Shown: positions 8,873 through 17,966, numbered from the stretch's first letter. The stretch: 64,000 bases of DNA from Calothrix sp. HK-06 (GCF_001904745.1 NZ_MRCD01000039.1:1-64000), one strand, 5' to 3'. Numbers and translations are program-made. Notes: generated by a model not told the origin, from the letters alone.

Positions 8873-10060
8873 ATGGTTGAAAGCTTGGTCAAAATCTTGT
8901 TAATTGAAGACAACTTGGCTGAAGCTAGGTTGTTACAAGAGTTGCTGACTGGCGCCACACATAAATCTTTGGAGTTTTCGTTATTACATGTAAAACGTTT
9001 GGGAGATGGGCTACGCGAGTTAAGTCAATGTCAAATGACTGATATTAAATGTCCATTTGATGTAGTTTTACTCGATTTAACGCTTCCCGATAGTCATGGA
9101 CTCGCTTCGCTCCCACCTTTGATTAATTTGGCTCCAAGTTTACCAATTGTTGTGTTAACTAATACTAACGATGAAGAATTAGCTTTAGAAGCGGTGCGAC
9201 AAGGCGCCCAAGATTATTTAGTTAAGCGTCAAATCAACGGCGCCATGTTGTTACGTTCTTTGAGGTATGCTATCGAGCGGAAACATGCATTAGAAAATTT
9301 ACGTACAGTTAACCACACGTTAGAAATGCGTGTAGAAGAATATACTGCGGAATTAATTAAAAAACAAGAAATCAACGAGTTCAAAAGCGAATTCGTCTCA
9401 ATGCTATCTCATGACATTCGCAATCCACTTAATACAATCTTACTTGCCGCAGGATTATTACAGAACAACGAAGCTAGATTATCACCAGAAAAAAAGCACT
9501 TACACTTTCAGCTAATACGTTCTGCCATTAAAAATATGGCGCAGCTATTAGACGAAGCGTCATTTATTGGTAAAGCTGATGCAGGAAAGGTTCATTGTGA
9601 GTTAGATGAAATTAACTTAGAGAAATTTTGCCGTCAACTTATAGACGAAGCACATCTAACAATCAGTGAAAAACACCTTAATGTTATATATAAAAGTAGT
9701 GGTGCCTACAATACCGGGTTATGGGATGAAACTTTGCTAAGACACATTTTAGGTAATTTACTTAATAACGCGATTAAGTATTCGCAGGAAGGTGGAGATA
9801 TTCGTTTTGAGTTATTTAGCGATAGTAATCAGGTAACTTTTAAAATCCAAGACTCTGGTATTGGTATACCACACGAAGATTTGCCTAAACTTTTTCATCC
9901 TTTCCACCGCGCAGAAAATGTTGGCGCCATACCAGGTACAGGGTTAGGATTATCAATAGTAAAGAAATGCGTTGATGCTCATGGTGGTCAAATATCAGTT
10001 TCAAGTCAGGTAGACATAGGTACTACTTTTACTGTAGTTTTGCCTCTAGTTCCTGAGTGA
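8873..10060 (+). CDS. Response regulator-histidine kinase hybrid (REC-HisKA-HATPase)
   Basis: Cytoplasmic protein of about 395 residues. An N-terminal receiver (KILLIEDNLAEARLLQEL, phosphoacceptor Asp in VVLLDLTLPDSHG, Lys in DYLVKRQ) is followed by a short coiled coil, a HisKA domain with His in SMLSHDIRNPLN, and a HATPase with NLLNNAIKYS, QDSGIGIP and GTGLGLSIVKK. The order suggests it receives a phosphate and then signals through its own kinase domain. The ATG at 8873 is chosen because the upstream ATG at 8837 lies inside a hairpin repeat. It follows the phytochrome-Rcp1 pair on the same strand after 68 bases and may act in the same light response; this is inferred from position only. Confidence 0.88.
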   Translation: MVESLVKILLIEDNLAEARLLQELLTGATHKSLEFSLLHVKRLGDGLRELSQCQMTDIKCPFDVVLLDLTLPDSHGLASLPPLINLAPSLPIVVLTNTNDEELALEAVRQGAQDYLVKRQINGAMLLRSLRYAIERKHALENLRTVNHTLEMRVEEYTAELIKKQEINEFKSEFVSMLSHDIRNPLNTILLAAGLLQNNEARLSPEKKHLHFQLIRSAIKNMAQLLDEASFIGKADAGKVHCELDEINLEKFCRQLIDEAHLTISEKHLNVIYKSSGAYNTGLWDETLLRHILGNLLNNAIKYSQEGGDIRFELFSDSNQVTFKIQDSGIGIPHEDLPKLFHPFHRAENVGAIPGTGLGLSIVKKCVDAHGGQISVSSQVDIGTTFTVVLPLVPE

Positions 10061-10063
10061 TTA

Positions 10064-10142
10064 ATCTTGTGGAACAGGCATTATTGCCTGTTGTTCAATA
10101 TTATTTACTAAGAGGCGGGCAAGGATGCCCACTCCACAAGAT
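10064..10142. repeat. Dispersed palindromic element, copy 2 (ATCTTGTGG...CCACAAGAT)
   Basis: Second copy of the element at 134-207, with 9-base terminal inverted repeats ATCTTGTGG/CCACAAGAT and the same GCGGGCAAGGATGCCCACT core. It begins three bases after the kinase stop codon, so it may also end that transcript, and it sits beside the broken HD gene. Confidence 0.75.
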
Positions 10143-10147
10143 GTTAT

Positions 10148-10392
10148 TTAACTTGTAGCTAATCTTTCTTCTCCACTTGATGCAATCATTTCAAAATCTG
10201 TTGATAACCTTTATTCGTTAACTCCTCTGTATAAATAATTTTACCTGCATCATGTAAAGCAACGCCTAAGCGCACAAAATTTGCATCTACTTTAATACCA
10301 ATTTGTTCAATTTTATTCAGTAATAAATCAGCAGCTTCTCCAACTAAACGTACATGATGAATTAACTTAGGAGAGGCGCCTTCAAATGCCAT
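10148..10392 (-). pseudogene. Truncated and frameshifted HD-domain phosphohydrolase remnant
   Basis: The frame from an ATG at 10392 gives 68 residues with the start of an HD-type metal-dependent phosphohydrolase: HHVRLVGEAADLLL followed by VRLGVALHDAGKI (the His-Asp pair). It stops just after this. In the +1 frame the sequence continues as EMIASSGEERLATS and a stop at 10148, which looks like the C-terminal end of the same family. The middle of the protein, including later metal ligands, is missing, so an internal deletion plus a frameshift is the simplest reading. It could still be expressed as a short peptide. Confidence 0.55.
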
Positions 10393-10438
10393 ATTAGTTC
10401 AACTCTCAGTATAGTTATACTAGTAGCATCTGAAAAAT

Positions 10439-10884
10439 ATGGATAAATTGGCAGCTTTGAGTGTTGAATTTACACCTACTATTGCACAAGACCCTTCGAC
10501 GGAGCCTTTTTTACTTGAACTGATAGCGTTGTATGGGGATGTAGAACTACGTCAAGCTGTAGCAAGTAATCCAAATACCCCATCTAAGATATTGTTTGCA
10601 TTAGCTGATGAATTTCCAGGTGAGTTTTTTAATAATCCTGTTTTTCCTTTACTAACGCTGGAAAATCCTGATTTTCTAATTTTATTTTGGAACATCCAGC
10701 GGCGCCGATAGAGTTACTGAAGAAAAAGCTACGTTTGCTTTCTTGGATCGAACGCTATACTATTACGCAAAATCACAAAAGTTCACAGGAAATATTGGAA
10801 ATTTTAGCTGGTGATGCTAACCGTGTTGTGCGTCGGGCAGCAAAGGAAAGGCTATTCAATTTTAATCCCCCCAACCCCCCTTAA
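10439..10884 (+). pseudogene. Frameshifted leucine-rich-variant-like repeat protein
   Basis: Two overlapping frames together make one protein. The first (10439-10711) reads DVELRQAVASNPNTP and SKILFALADEFP, resembling LRV/HEAT-like repeats in which each unit describes loss of viability from one repeat to the next. The second (from about 10684) continues LEHPAAPIELLKKKLRLLSW and ILAGDANRVVRRAAKERL, the same repeat style. The switch falls near 10683 in the T-rich run TTTTATTTTGG, where a single-base change would restore one frame of about 148 residues. The last codons run into a C-rich genomic repeat. A sequencing error at the T run is the alternative to a real mutation. Confidence 0.55.
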
Positions 10885-10896
10885 TAAGGGGGGCTT
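10865..10896. repeat. CCCCCC-AACCCCCC-TTAATAAGGGGGG palindrome
   Basis: CCCCCCTTAATAAGGGGGG forms a perfect GC-rich hairpin directly at the end of the frameshifted repeat gene. A similar unit in inverse orientation is at 10946-10974, and a degenerate one follows larC at 28374-28404. The two copies flank the gap between convergent genes and may act as transcription stops for both. Confidence 0.75.
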
Positions 10897-10945
10897 TAAT
10901 TCTTAATTTTATTTTTTATTAAGAGGCCTTAAATCTTACTCTTGT

Positions 10946-10974
10946 TCCCCCCTTATTAAGGGGGGTTATGGGGG
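10946..10974. repeat. CCCCCCTTATTAAGGGGGG palindrome next to trmB
   Basis: Second copy of the C-rich hairpin, followed by GTTATGGGGGA, the inverse of the CCCCCCAAC flank of the first copy. It ends a few bases before the trmB stop codon. Confidence 0.7.
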
Positions 10975-10976
10975 AT

Positions 10977-11612
10977 TTAAATTTTCTCAAACACAACCCG
11001 ATAAACAGGTTCACCTTTGCTTTGTGTCGAAATTTCCCTTTCAGTAGGTACAGGTAATGGATTTTCTGCGAGCCATTCTCCGGTGCCTTGAATTTTAAAT
11101 GCTGGATTTTCGAGAAACCGTGCGCGCATTTCTTCGGCGACAAATTCAATATCTGATTGTAAAAATACAATACCGGATGGCGCCATAAATTCGGCTAATT
11201 CTGTGACTAGTTCAGGTTGAACTACACGTCTTTTGGCATGACGATTTTTAAACCAGGGGTCAGGAAATTGAATTGAGACTCGTTGTAATATGCCTGGAGG
11301 TAGTGTGGATAATAACGGTTTGAGTGAATTATTGGCGTTGCAAAATAAATAATGTACGTTGGTTAAGTTTAATTCTGAGCGTGTGATGTTCGCATCTTCT
11401 ACTAATGGTTTGCGAATTTCTAAACCTAAAAAATTCCAGTCTGGTTGAAGTGGCGCCATTTGTAATATAAATCTTCCACGCGCACAACCTATATCTAAAT
11501 GTAAAGGTTGATTAAGTTTGGTGTAGATTTGTTCCCATTGAATTGGGTTTGTTGGTGCTAGGTACTTGTATGATAGCGGATTGACGTGCTGCCGAACTCT
11601 GACGCGAGCCAT
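10977..11612 (-). CDS. trmB: tRNA (guanine-N7-)-methyltransferase
   Basis: Makes m7G46 in the variable loop of tRNAs using S-adenosylmethionine. The 211 residues include the SAM-binding motif HLDIGCARGRFILQMA (about 40-55), the FLGLEIRKPLVEDA segment and the family signature FPDPWFKNRHAKRRVVQPE. The length is normal. It starts with ATG at 11612 and is followed by a strong hairpin repeat. The upstream neighbour is divergent. Confidence 0.93.
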   Translation of the reverse strand: MARVRVRQHVNPLSYKYLAPTNPIQWEQIYTKLNQPLHLDIGCARGRFILQMAPLQPDWNFLGLEIRKPLVEDANITRSELNLTNVHYLFCNANNSLKPLLSTLPPGILQRVSIQFPDPWFKNRHAKRRVVQPELVTELAEFMAPSGIVFLQSDIEFVAEEMRARFLENPAFKIQGTGEWLAENPLPVPTEREISTQSKGEPVYRVVFEKI

Positions 11613-11693
11613 ATTGTTAAACGTTATACTTTTTTATAATGATTGTTTTTTTGGCTTTTTTTACACTATTACTTTAAAATTACCATTAGTTCA

Positions 11694-12791
11694 ATGATTC
11701 CGAACTTTCGTTTTGCTGTAGTTAGCGATTTGCATATCGCACTTCCTCATACTATTTGGGATCACCCTAGTCGGTTTCATTTGGTTGAGGTGAGTATTCC
11801 CGCTTTTGAAAGTGTACTTGAACATTTGATGCAAATCGATTTAGATTTTATTTTGTTGCCTGGTGATTTAACTCAACATGGCGAACCTGATAATCATAAC
11901 TGGTTGCAGCAACGTTTGGCTAAGTTACCTTTTCCTGCCTATGTAATTCCTGGTAATCATGACGTTCCTGTTTTGGAAGCAAATAGTCAATCGATTGCTT
12001 TTAAGGATTTTCCCAAGTATTACCGTAAGTTTGGTTACGAGAACGACGAACTATATTATACTCGTTTGATTTTACCAGGTGTGCGGTTGGTTGCTCTTAA
12101 TTCTAATGCTTTTAATGAACAAGGAAATCTGATTGGGCGCCTAGTTCCGCAACAATTACAGTGGTTGGACAAAGTGTTGGCTGATGCTAAAGATGAACTT
12201 GTGTTAGTAATGATACATCATAATGTGGTGGAACATTTACCTAATCAAGCGCGCCACCCAATGGCTAATCGCTATATGCTGGAGAATGCAAGCGAGTTAT
12301 TACAAGTGTTACAGCGTTATCAAGTTAAGCTTGTGTTTACTGGGCATTTACATGTTCAAGATATTGCCGAGTCAAACGGAGTATATGATATCACTACTGG
12401 TTCATTGGTAAGTTATCCACATCCTTATAGAATATTTGAGTATAGACGGGACGAAGTTGGAAATAGTCGGTTGCAGGTTTTATCGTATCGCGTTGAGTCT
12501 GTACCTGAATTTCCTAATTTACAATCTTATTCGCGCACTTGGATGGGCGACCGTAGTTTTTCCTTTGTCGTTAAGTTGTTAACGTTGCCACCTTTAAGTT
12601 TACCTGTAAGCAAAGCTGAAGAGTTGGCGCCGACTTTACGCGATTTTTGGGCGTCGATCGCTGACGGTGATGCTGTGTTTGATTATCCGCAATTTCCAAA
12701 AGAGGTTAGTAGTTATTTTCAGCTATTTGCTGCTATAACACAAAATGGTCATCCCGCGTTGATTGATAATAATATTTCATTATTGTTGTAG
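11694..12791 (+). CDS. Calcineurin-like metallophosphoesterase
   Basis: Predicted binuclear-metal phosphodiesterase or phosphatase of 365 residues, of the CpdA/Icc type. All five family motifs are present: VVSDLHI (D12, H14), LPGDLTQHGEPD, IPGNHDV, MIHHNVVEH and FTGHLHVQD. The ATG at 11694 places the first motif right at the N-terminus; the frame is open further upstream but reads only low-complexity hydrophobic residues. The substrate is unknown; cyclic nucleotides are the usual guess for this subfamily. The C-terminal 100 residues after the catalytic domain have no motif I recognise. Confidence 0.85.
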   Translation: MIPNFRFAVVSDLHIALPHTIWDHPSRFHLVEVSIPAFESVLEHLMQIDLDFILLPGDLTQHGEPDNHNWLQQRLAKLPFPAYVIPGNHDVPVLEANSQSIAFKDFPKYYRKFGYENDELYYTRLILPGVRLVALNSNAFNEQGNLIGRLVPQQLQWLDKVLADAKDELVLVMIHHNVVEHLPNQARHPMANRYMLENASELLQVLQRYQVKLVFTGHLHVQDIAESNGVYDITTGSLVSYPHPYRIFEYRRDEVGNSRLQVLSYRVESVPEFPNLQSYSRTWMGDRSFSFVVKLLTLPPLSLPVSKAEELAPTLRDFWASIADGDAVFDYPQFPKEVSSYFQLFAAITQNGHPALIDNNISLLL

Positions 12792-12862
12792 AGACGCGCA
12801 AACCGGAGGTTTCCCCGTAAAGCGGAGCTTTTCCCGAAGGGTAGGATATATCGCGTCTTTAC
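12786..12862. repeat. GTAGAGACGCG...CGCGTCTTTAC hairpin with inner AAAGCGGAGCTTTTCCC unit, copy 2
   Basis: Arms TGTAGAGACGCG (12786-12797) and CGCGTCTTTACA (12851-12862) flank a core containing AAAGCGGAGCTTTTCCCG. The same core in inverse orientation lies inside the related element at 49586-49663. It begins in the final codon of the phosphoesterase gene and can fold into a long hairpin between two convergent genes. Confidence 0.75.
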
Positions 12863-14067
12863 AATTGGCGACAGATGCCAAAGACGGATGTGAAAGCGTG
12901 GAGAAATGTTCTGCCTTGGACAGGACCAATTTCGCCACCGCAGAAAAATCCGCTTAAAGGTATGTTGTGGAGGTAGCGTTGGAATAAGTGCGAGTCAAAG
13001 TTAGGTTGACCGTATAGTCCTTCACCTCTTCCTAAACAAGAAAACATTAAGGCACCTACAGGAGTTTCTTGTCCAAAATGGTCTTTTTGATAACTTTGTA
13101 GAAATAATTCTAGGTCTTCAGCACTCGTTTGGGCGTCACGAATATGAAATTGTAAGCGCTGTCCTGGACGCACTACATCACCTATAGCGATGGCGCCTGC
13201 TGAGGGGTCTACGCCAAGAATGCTACGTATCAAAAAGTCGCCTTGCTGTAAATTTTGTTTAAATTCGTCCATTGCGACCCCCACAAATAACCAGTTCTGC
13301 GCTAGCATCTTTTCTTCTTCGCTAAGGTCAGCAACTAAGTCACGCAATACTGCGAGGGGAACTTTGTCGTTGAGTTCAAGGATAATATTGCGGTCACCTC
13401 TGGTTACTTGTAGCGGTTCACCAATCGGTCGGCATCCTTGGGCGACTATTGTATCCACAACAATATTACCACTCAAAGCTACCCCTACCAAACCATCACG
13501 GTGCATTTTGCCGTTGTAAAACAAAGCAACTCGGCTGCCAAACCCACCACTACCACTCGCTTGACCACCTAATGTCACTGAACCAGGATAAGCAAAATCA
13601 ATTCCTTGCAGTAAATCATTAACACCCGTTGAGAATGTTCCGGAAAACAAAATAAATTTTGGCACTGGGTTTGCGGGTACACCAATAAAATCAACCCAAG
13701 CATCCGGCGAACTATCTAAATCGGGTAATTCATCTAGGGTAATATGAAATGCCTGGACATTAACATCTGGTAAGTAGGCTAAAGTCAACGCGAGCGCAGG
13801 TTCCGCTTCGAGTTCCTGTGTTTGATTTTGAGCATTTGTACCAACTATGCCACCACCACTACAACCAACTAACACAGGTACAGAAAGCTTTAGAGCCAAT
13901 AACGGTAATAACCTTGAATACTCGCTTGTAAATGCACTGGATATAAATACCAGCCCTAAATGAGGTTCGTGCGTTAACTGCGAAGTGGCTTTCTCAACTA
14001 CTTCGTTAACAGCAGCTTCTAATGAAGGACGGGTTGATAGGGCATTCGCCCATTGCATTCGTACCAT
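12859..14067 (-). CDS. FIST N/C domain sensory protein
   Basis: About 402 residues with a FIST_N domain (about 25-220: LGLVFISSAF, VLVGCSGGGIVG) and a FIST_C domain (about 230-385: PIGEPLQVT, NWLFVGVAMDE, GALMFSCLGRGEGLYG). FIST proteins are putative small-ligand sensors, often linked to signalling proteins, and the C-terminal CxGRG motif is present. It has no membrane segment, so it should be cytoplasmic. The ATG at 14067 or a second one at 14058 could be the start; neither has a clear ribosome binding site. The ligand and partner are unknown. Confidence 0.85.
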   Translation of the reverse strand: MVRMQWANALSTRPSLEAAVNEVVEKATSQLTHEPHLGLVFISSAFTSEYSRLLPLLALKLSVPVLVGCSGGGIVGTNAQNQTQELEAEPALALTLAYLPDVNVQAFHITLDELPDLDSSPDAWVDFIGVPANPVPKFILFSGTFSTGVNDLLQGIDFAYPGSVTLGGQASGSGGFGSRVALFYNGKMHRDGLVGVALSGNIVVDTIVAQGCRPIGEPLQVTRGDRNIILELNDKVPLAVLRDLVADLSEEEKMLAQNWLFVGVAMDEFKQNLQQGDFLIRSILGVDPSAGAIAIGDVVRPGQRLQFHIRDAQTSAEDLELFLQSYQKDHFGQETPVGALMFSCLGRGEGLYGQPNFDSHLFQRYLHNIPLSGFFCGGEIGPVQGRTFLHAFTSVFGICRQL

Positions 14068-14370
14068 GAGTTTGTGTGGGGCAAGGATTAGCGTGGTGTT
14101 ATACCTAATCTTAGACTAACCGTAATTGTATATTCGGGTTTACAGCAAAAATTATTTACCCGAATCTTAAAAAATCAATAAGGATATCCAGAATTGGTAC
14201 GAGTTATCGTGTATTGATAGTATTGAGATGTAAAGTATAGGAATATATACCCAGACGTAGCGTCTACTCGCTAAAATGGTGTTTACATCAACCTAGAATG
14301 TGTTTCTTCCATCAAAACCATACTGGTACAATCAGAAATAATCTGTTTGACAATCATTTAAGGTAATACA

Positions 14371-14589
14371 ATGAGTATCCAAGAAAGAATCCAACAAGAA
14401 CTCGAACAAGCTCGCGCTGTTTGTGACGCCACTGGTGGTGAGTCGTCTGAGTGCGCTGCTGCTTGGGACGCTGTTGAAGAACTTCAAGCTGAAGCTTCAC
14501 ACCAACGCCAAGAAAAACCAAAAAACTCTTTAGAACAATACTGCGACGCTAACCCAGAAGCTGCTGAGTGTAGAGTATACGAAGAATAA
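14371..14589 (+). CDS. cp12: CP12, Calvin-cycle redox regulator
   Basis: Small, mostly disordered protein of 72 residues that ties GAPDH and phosphoribulokinase into an inactive complex in the dark. It has both redox cysteine pairs (C18/C28 and C58/C67) and the AWDAVEEL core between them. The C-terminal CDANPEAAECRVYEE is the part that inserts into GAPDH. The ATG at 14371 follows TTAAGGTAATACA. A strong hairpin terminator follows, so it is probably monocistronic. Confidence 0.96.
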   Translation: MSIQERIQQELEQARAVCDATGGESSECAAAWDAVEELQAEASHQRQEKPKNSLEQYCDANPEAAECRVYEE

Positions 14590-14616
14590 CGCAGTTAGAG
14601 CGCGTCTCAAGTCAGG

Positions 14617-14700
14617 CAAGCAACTAAGATTTTTGGGTAATTACTTGCACCCACTAGTGTAAGAGAAGTATTCCTAAATCTTAACTTTGCTTGTCTTTTT
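14617..14700 (+). terminator. Rho-independent terminator of cp12
   Basis: AAGCAACTAAGATTT pairs with AAATCTTAACTTTGCTT across an AT-rich loop, and the stem is followed at once by GTCTTTTT. The long stem and the T-run sit about 30 bases after the cp12 stop codon. Confidence 0.7.
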
Positions 14701-14738
14701 ATTTATTAATGCTATCATGTGTCATTTGTTACACGTTT

Positions 14739-14753
14739 AGAAACCGGGTTTCT
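14739..14753. repeat. AGAAACCGGGTTTCT palindrome
   Basis: A 15-base near-perfect palindrome. Other copies are at 37-51, 5723-5737 and 22069-22083, all in intergenic DNA; a half copy is at 22025-22035. Confidence 0.75.
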
Positions 14754-14783
14754 TGGGTTTCTTTAATTTAAAATTGATTAATT

Positions 14784-15377
14784 ATGGGAAATGAAGCTTG
14801 GTATCGTGGACTAGTTTGGCTTGATTATCGATTAGCTATATTATTTACTGTAGTTATTCCTTTAATCTTGCTGATTTGGGCGTTTGTTCAAAAAGCTCAA
14901 CCAATACAGCATTTGTTGATGATTTACTGGCGAGTGGCTAGTTTGTTAGCTATTACGCTTTATTTAATGATTGCTCAGTATCCGGTTGCTTTTCTTTCTG
15001 GGTTACTTGCGCGGATTCTGGTTCCAATTTCGTTATGGTTTTGGGTAGACTTGAATGATGAAATTGAATATCAGTCTGGCGCTTTAAAGCTGATTTTTAC
15101 CTCATGGCGATGGGCAACCACCTTTTATTGTATTCTAGGTGTTATCGCATTAACTCCTGCATTAGGTTGTGGGTTTTCTGATACCGCTATCAAGACTAGT
15201 ACTTGTCAACTGTGGTTAGAGGCGCCTTTAACATTTAAAGATATTTTCCACGGCAATACAAAAGTACCGTTTTTAGGAATACTTGGTATTTTGGGTTTGA
15301 TAATTTATGTTATTTACCTAAGTTATTTCGTAATTGTCAGACTTGGCAAGCAAGGACGGTCAGCAACCGAACAATAA
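14784..15377 (+). CDS. DUF3177 family membrane protein
   Basis: Cyanobacteria-specific membrane protein of 197 residues. Four to five hydrophobic segments are visible (about 17-35, 47-67, 73-92, 110-130, 165-187). The N-terminus MGNEAWYRGLVWLDYRLA and the FWVDLNDEIEYQ segment match what I recall of the family. Function is unknown. A perfect hairpin (ACCTGGGTTTTAACCCAGGT type) follows within ten bases of the stop codon. Confidence 0.75.
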   Translation: MGNEAWYRGLVWLDYRLAILFTVVIPLILLIWAFVQKAQPIQHLLMIYWRVASLLAITLYLMIAQYPVAFLSGLLARILVPISLWFWVDLNDEIEYQSGALKLIFTSWRWATTFYCILGVIALTPALGCGFSDTAIKTSTCQLWLEAPLTFKDIFHGNTKVPFLGILGILGLIIYVIYLSYFVIVRLGKQGRSATEQ

Positions 15378-15383
15378 AATGAA

Positions 15384-15403
15384 ACCTGGGTTAAAACCCA
15401 GGT
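15384..15403. terminator. Short perfect hairpin behind DUF3177 gene
   Basis: ACCTGGGTTAAAACCCAGGT is a perfect inverted repeat without a T-run. It lies between the DUF3177 stop codon and the next start. It may attenuate transcription or protect an RNA end, or only be a repeat. Confidence 0.45.
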
Positions 15404-15419
15404 CATGCAAATAATTATT

Positions 15420-15716
15420 ATGAACTCAGTTGAAAAAAGACTGGAAAGTTATACGATTAAACGTCCTTTTCAAGTTTTAGTCGTAACTGCGCTAGTAGAT
15501 GGAGAAGAAGACGAGATTACTGTTTTTAAAGGATTTTCTAGTTCGTTGGTGCGTGGAACACCTTCTGACCCCGATGTACCAGTTTTACCAGATGATGCTA
15601 ATATACTAAGTATCGATATAGTAGCTAGCCCTTATAATCCCGAAGCTCCTCGTTATATCGAGCAAAATTTATCTTGGGAAATTATGCAAACTCGTTTGTC
15701 AGATGTTGGTGTGTAA
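15420..15716 (+). CDS. Conserved cyanobacterial protein of unknown function
   Basis: Small acidic soluble protein of 98 residues. It begins MNSVEKRLESYTIKRPFQ and contains VLVVTALVDGEEDEITVFKG and LPDDANILSIDIVASPYNP. I do not recognise a catalytic motif. The predicted beta-rich fold and the conserved-looking composition support a real gene. The ATG at 15420 is chosen; an ATG at 15405 overlaps the foot of the hairpin. It probably shares a transcript with the DUF3177 gene 42 bases upstream. Confidence 0.7.
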   Translation: MNSVEKRLESYTIKRPFQVLVVTALVDGEEDEITVFKGFSSSLVRGTPSDPDVPVLPDDANILSIDIVASPYNPEAPRYIEQNLSWEIMQTRLSDVGV

Positions 15717-16093
15717 TTAGTGCAGTGAGCGATTCAAAAAGCTTTATAGTTATCTCAGTACAGGCAAAGCAATTAAATTTACAATGTAACAAAAGCGTCC
15801 GCATCAAGATATTGTAAAAAGTCGAACTCTTTGTTACCCAATCGCAAAATTGTGTTAACTTAATATGAATAATCGTAAATATCAGAATAAATAGTGATTT
15901 ATCGTATCCACTCTAGGGTAGATTTTTGTTTTTAACGCCATTCCCAATTATAGTCACGAGGCAGACGTAGTTTGATTTAAGCGTCTGTGAGAGTTTCGTA
16001 TTACGTGTCGATTATCCGACATATTTGTCCGTTTTACTTACTGTGGCGCCTTCCCCACTCATCCTTCGCATAACATTTACACTACCATTCATC
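15717..16093. other. Intergenic region upstream of guaA
   Basis: About 377 bp without a convincing gene. It should hold the guaA promoter. The open frame preceding guaA from 16025 is in frame with it but has no start signal. I see no riboswitch-like structure that I could defend. Confidence 0.4.
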
Positions 16094-17716
16094 ATGAATA
16101 CAGCGGTGACTCTACTAACAGAACAAGTGTCTCAAGAAAAGCAGTCTTTGAGACTTATTACTCGCCAAATCATAGTTATCCTCGACTTTGGCTCTCAGTA
16201 CTCTGAACTGATAGCTCGTCGAGTTCGCGAGACTCAAGTATATTCCGAAGTCCTTTCCTATCGCACCACAGCAGAGCAAATTCGTCAACTAAATCCCAAA
16301 GGAATTATTCTTTCGGGTGGTCCAAGTTCAGTTTATGATACAGGCGCCCCACATTGTGACCCAGAAATTTGGAACCTAGGCATACCCATTATGGGTGTTT
16401 GCTACGGTATGCAGTTAATGGTGCAGCAGTTGGGGGGAGAAGTATCGCGTGCGACTAGAGGTGAATATGGAAAAGCCTCATTGTATGTAGATGACGCAAC
16501 AGACCTACTCGCAAACGTTGAAACTGGTACGACAATGTGGATGAGTCACGGTGACTCTGTAACCACCATGCCATCTGGTTTTGAGTTATTGGCACATACC
16601 GATAACACACCCTGCGCTGCCATAGCTAATCATGCTCATAAACTTTACGGAGTACAATTTCATCCAGAAGTCGTTCACTCGCATGGTGGAGGAGCATTAA
16701 TTCGTAATTTCGTTTACGACATTTGTGAGTGCGAACCAACTTGGACGACCGACGCATTTGTAGAAGAAGCAGTGCGCGAAATTCGTGCGCGTGTTGGCAA
16801 TAAACGAGTTCTACTTGCTTTGTCTGGAGGAGTTGACTCTTCAACACTCGCATTTTTGCTCTATAAAGCTATTGGTGAACAGCTTACATGTATGTTTATT
16901 GACCAAGGCTTTATGCGGAAGTTGGAGCCAGAACGATTAGTAAAATTGTTCAAAGATGAGTTTCATATACCTGTAGAGTATGTCAACGCACGGGAACGCT
17001 TCTTGACTGCGCTTAATGGTATTACTGACCCAGAAGAAAAACGGCGTATTATCGGACACGAGTTCATTAGAGTGTTCGAGGAAGAATCAAGACGTTTAGG
17101 GCCATTCGATTATTTAGCACAAGGAACGCTATATCCTGATGTTATCGAATCTGCTGATACTAACGTAGACCCACAAACAGGTGAACGGGTAGCAGTAAAA
17201 ATTAAGAGTCATCATAACGTTGGTGGGTTGCCCAAAGACCTACGATTTAAACTGATTGAACCGCTTCGTAAGCTTTTTAAAGACGAAGTACGCAAAGTCG
17301 GACGTTCAATTGGTTTACCAGAAGAAATAGTTCAACGTCATCCTTTTCCAGGACCCGGTTTGGCAATTCGTATTTTAGGCGAAGTCACTGCTGAGAGGTT
17401 GAATATATTACGCGATGCTGACTTAATTGTACGGCAAGAAATTAACCAAAATGGTTTGTATCATGACTGCTGGCAAGCTTTTGCAGTATTACTACCAATA
17501 AAAAGTGTTGGTGTCATGGGCGACCAACGTACTTATGCGTACCCGATTGTTCTGCGAATTGTTACTAGCGAAGATGGAATGACAGCAGATTGGGCCCGCG
17601 TACCTTATGACGTTTTGGAAGTAATTTCTAACCGTATAGTTAACGAAGTTAAAGGTGTTAACCGCGTTGTCTATGACATTACCTCGAAACCACCTGGAAC
17701 TATAGAGTGGGAATAG
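16094..17716 (+). CDS. guaA: GMP synthase (glutamine-hydrolysing)
   Basis: Aminates XMP to GMP using ATP and glutamine, the last step of GMP synthesis. The 540 residues carry a class I glutamine amidotransferase (catalytic Cys103 in [15 protein letters not shown], and QFHPEVVHS), an ATP-pyrophosphatase P-loop [17 protein letters not shown], and the dimerisation domain with [16 protein letters not shown], ending PPGTIEWE as is standard. The ATG at 16094 gives the N-terminal extension usual in cyanobacteria. It stands alone between a promoter region and a hairpin. Confidence 0.97.
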   Translation: MNTAVTLLTEQVSQEKQSLRLITRQIIVILDFGSQYSELIARRVRETQVYSEVLSYRTTAEQIRQLNPKGIILSGGPSSVYDTGAPHCDPEIWNLGIPIMGVCYGMQLMVQQLGGEVSRATRGEYGKASLYVDDATDLLANVETGTTMWMSHGDSVTTMPSGFELLAHTDNTPCAAIANHAHKLYGVQFHPEVVHSHGGGALIRNFVYDICECEPTWTTDAFVEEAVREIRARVGNKRVLLALSGGVDSSTLAFLLYKAIGEQLTCMFIDQGFMRKLEPERLVKLFKDEFHIPVEYVNARERFLTALNGITDPEEKRRIIGHEFIRVFEEESRRLGPFDYLAQGTLYPDVIESADTNVDPQTGERVAVKIKSHHNVGGLPKDLRFKLIEPLRKLFKDEVRKVGRSIGLPEEIVQRHPFPGPGLAIRILGEVTAERLNILRDADLIVRQEINQNGLYHDCWQAFAVLLPIKSVGVMGDQRTYAYPIVLRIVTSEDGMTADWARVPYDVLEVISNRIVNEVKGVNRVVYDITSKPPGTIEWE

Positions 17717-17760
17717 GCGCCTTTTAATTTCTAATATTTCGTCTATATATAGACAGTGAA

Positions 17761-17805
17761 AAGTTCAAATACTTGATAAGTTCTTTAATCAAGTATTTGG
17801 ACTTG
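17761..17805. terminator. Long inverted repeat between convergent guaA and kinase genes
   Basis: AAGTTCAAATACTTGAT pairs with ATCAAGTATTTGGACTT over 17 bases with a single G-U mismatch and an 11-base loop. Its place between two convergent genes suggests a bidirectional terminator, although no long T-run follows. Confidence 0.6.
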
Positions 17806-17966
17806 TAATAGTGTGTGTAAATCGTGAGATTTATTGAATTATAAAAAAATTTAGTAGCTTTTTGCTTCGGAATTATTACTGAATAAAATATTGTGTACTT
17901 TTTAGTTTGCGTGATTTAGCTGAGAAGGGAATTGTTACAAAATACACAGTTTTATCGAAATATAGT

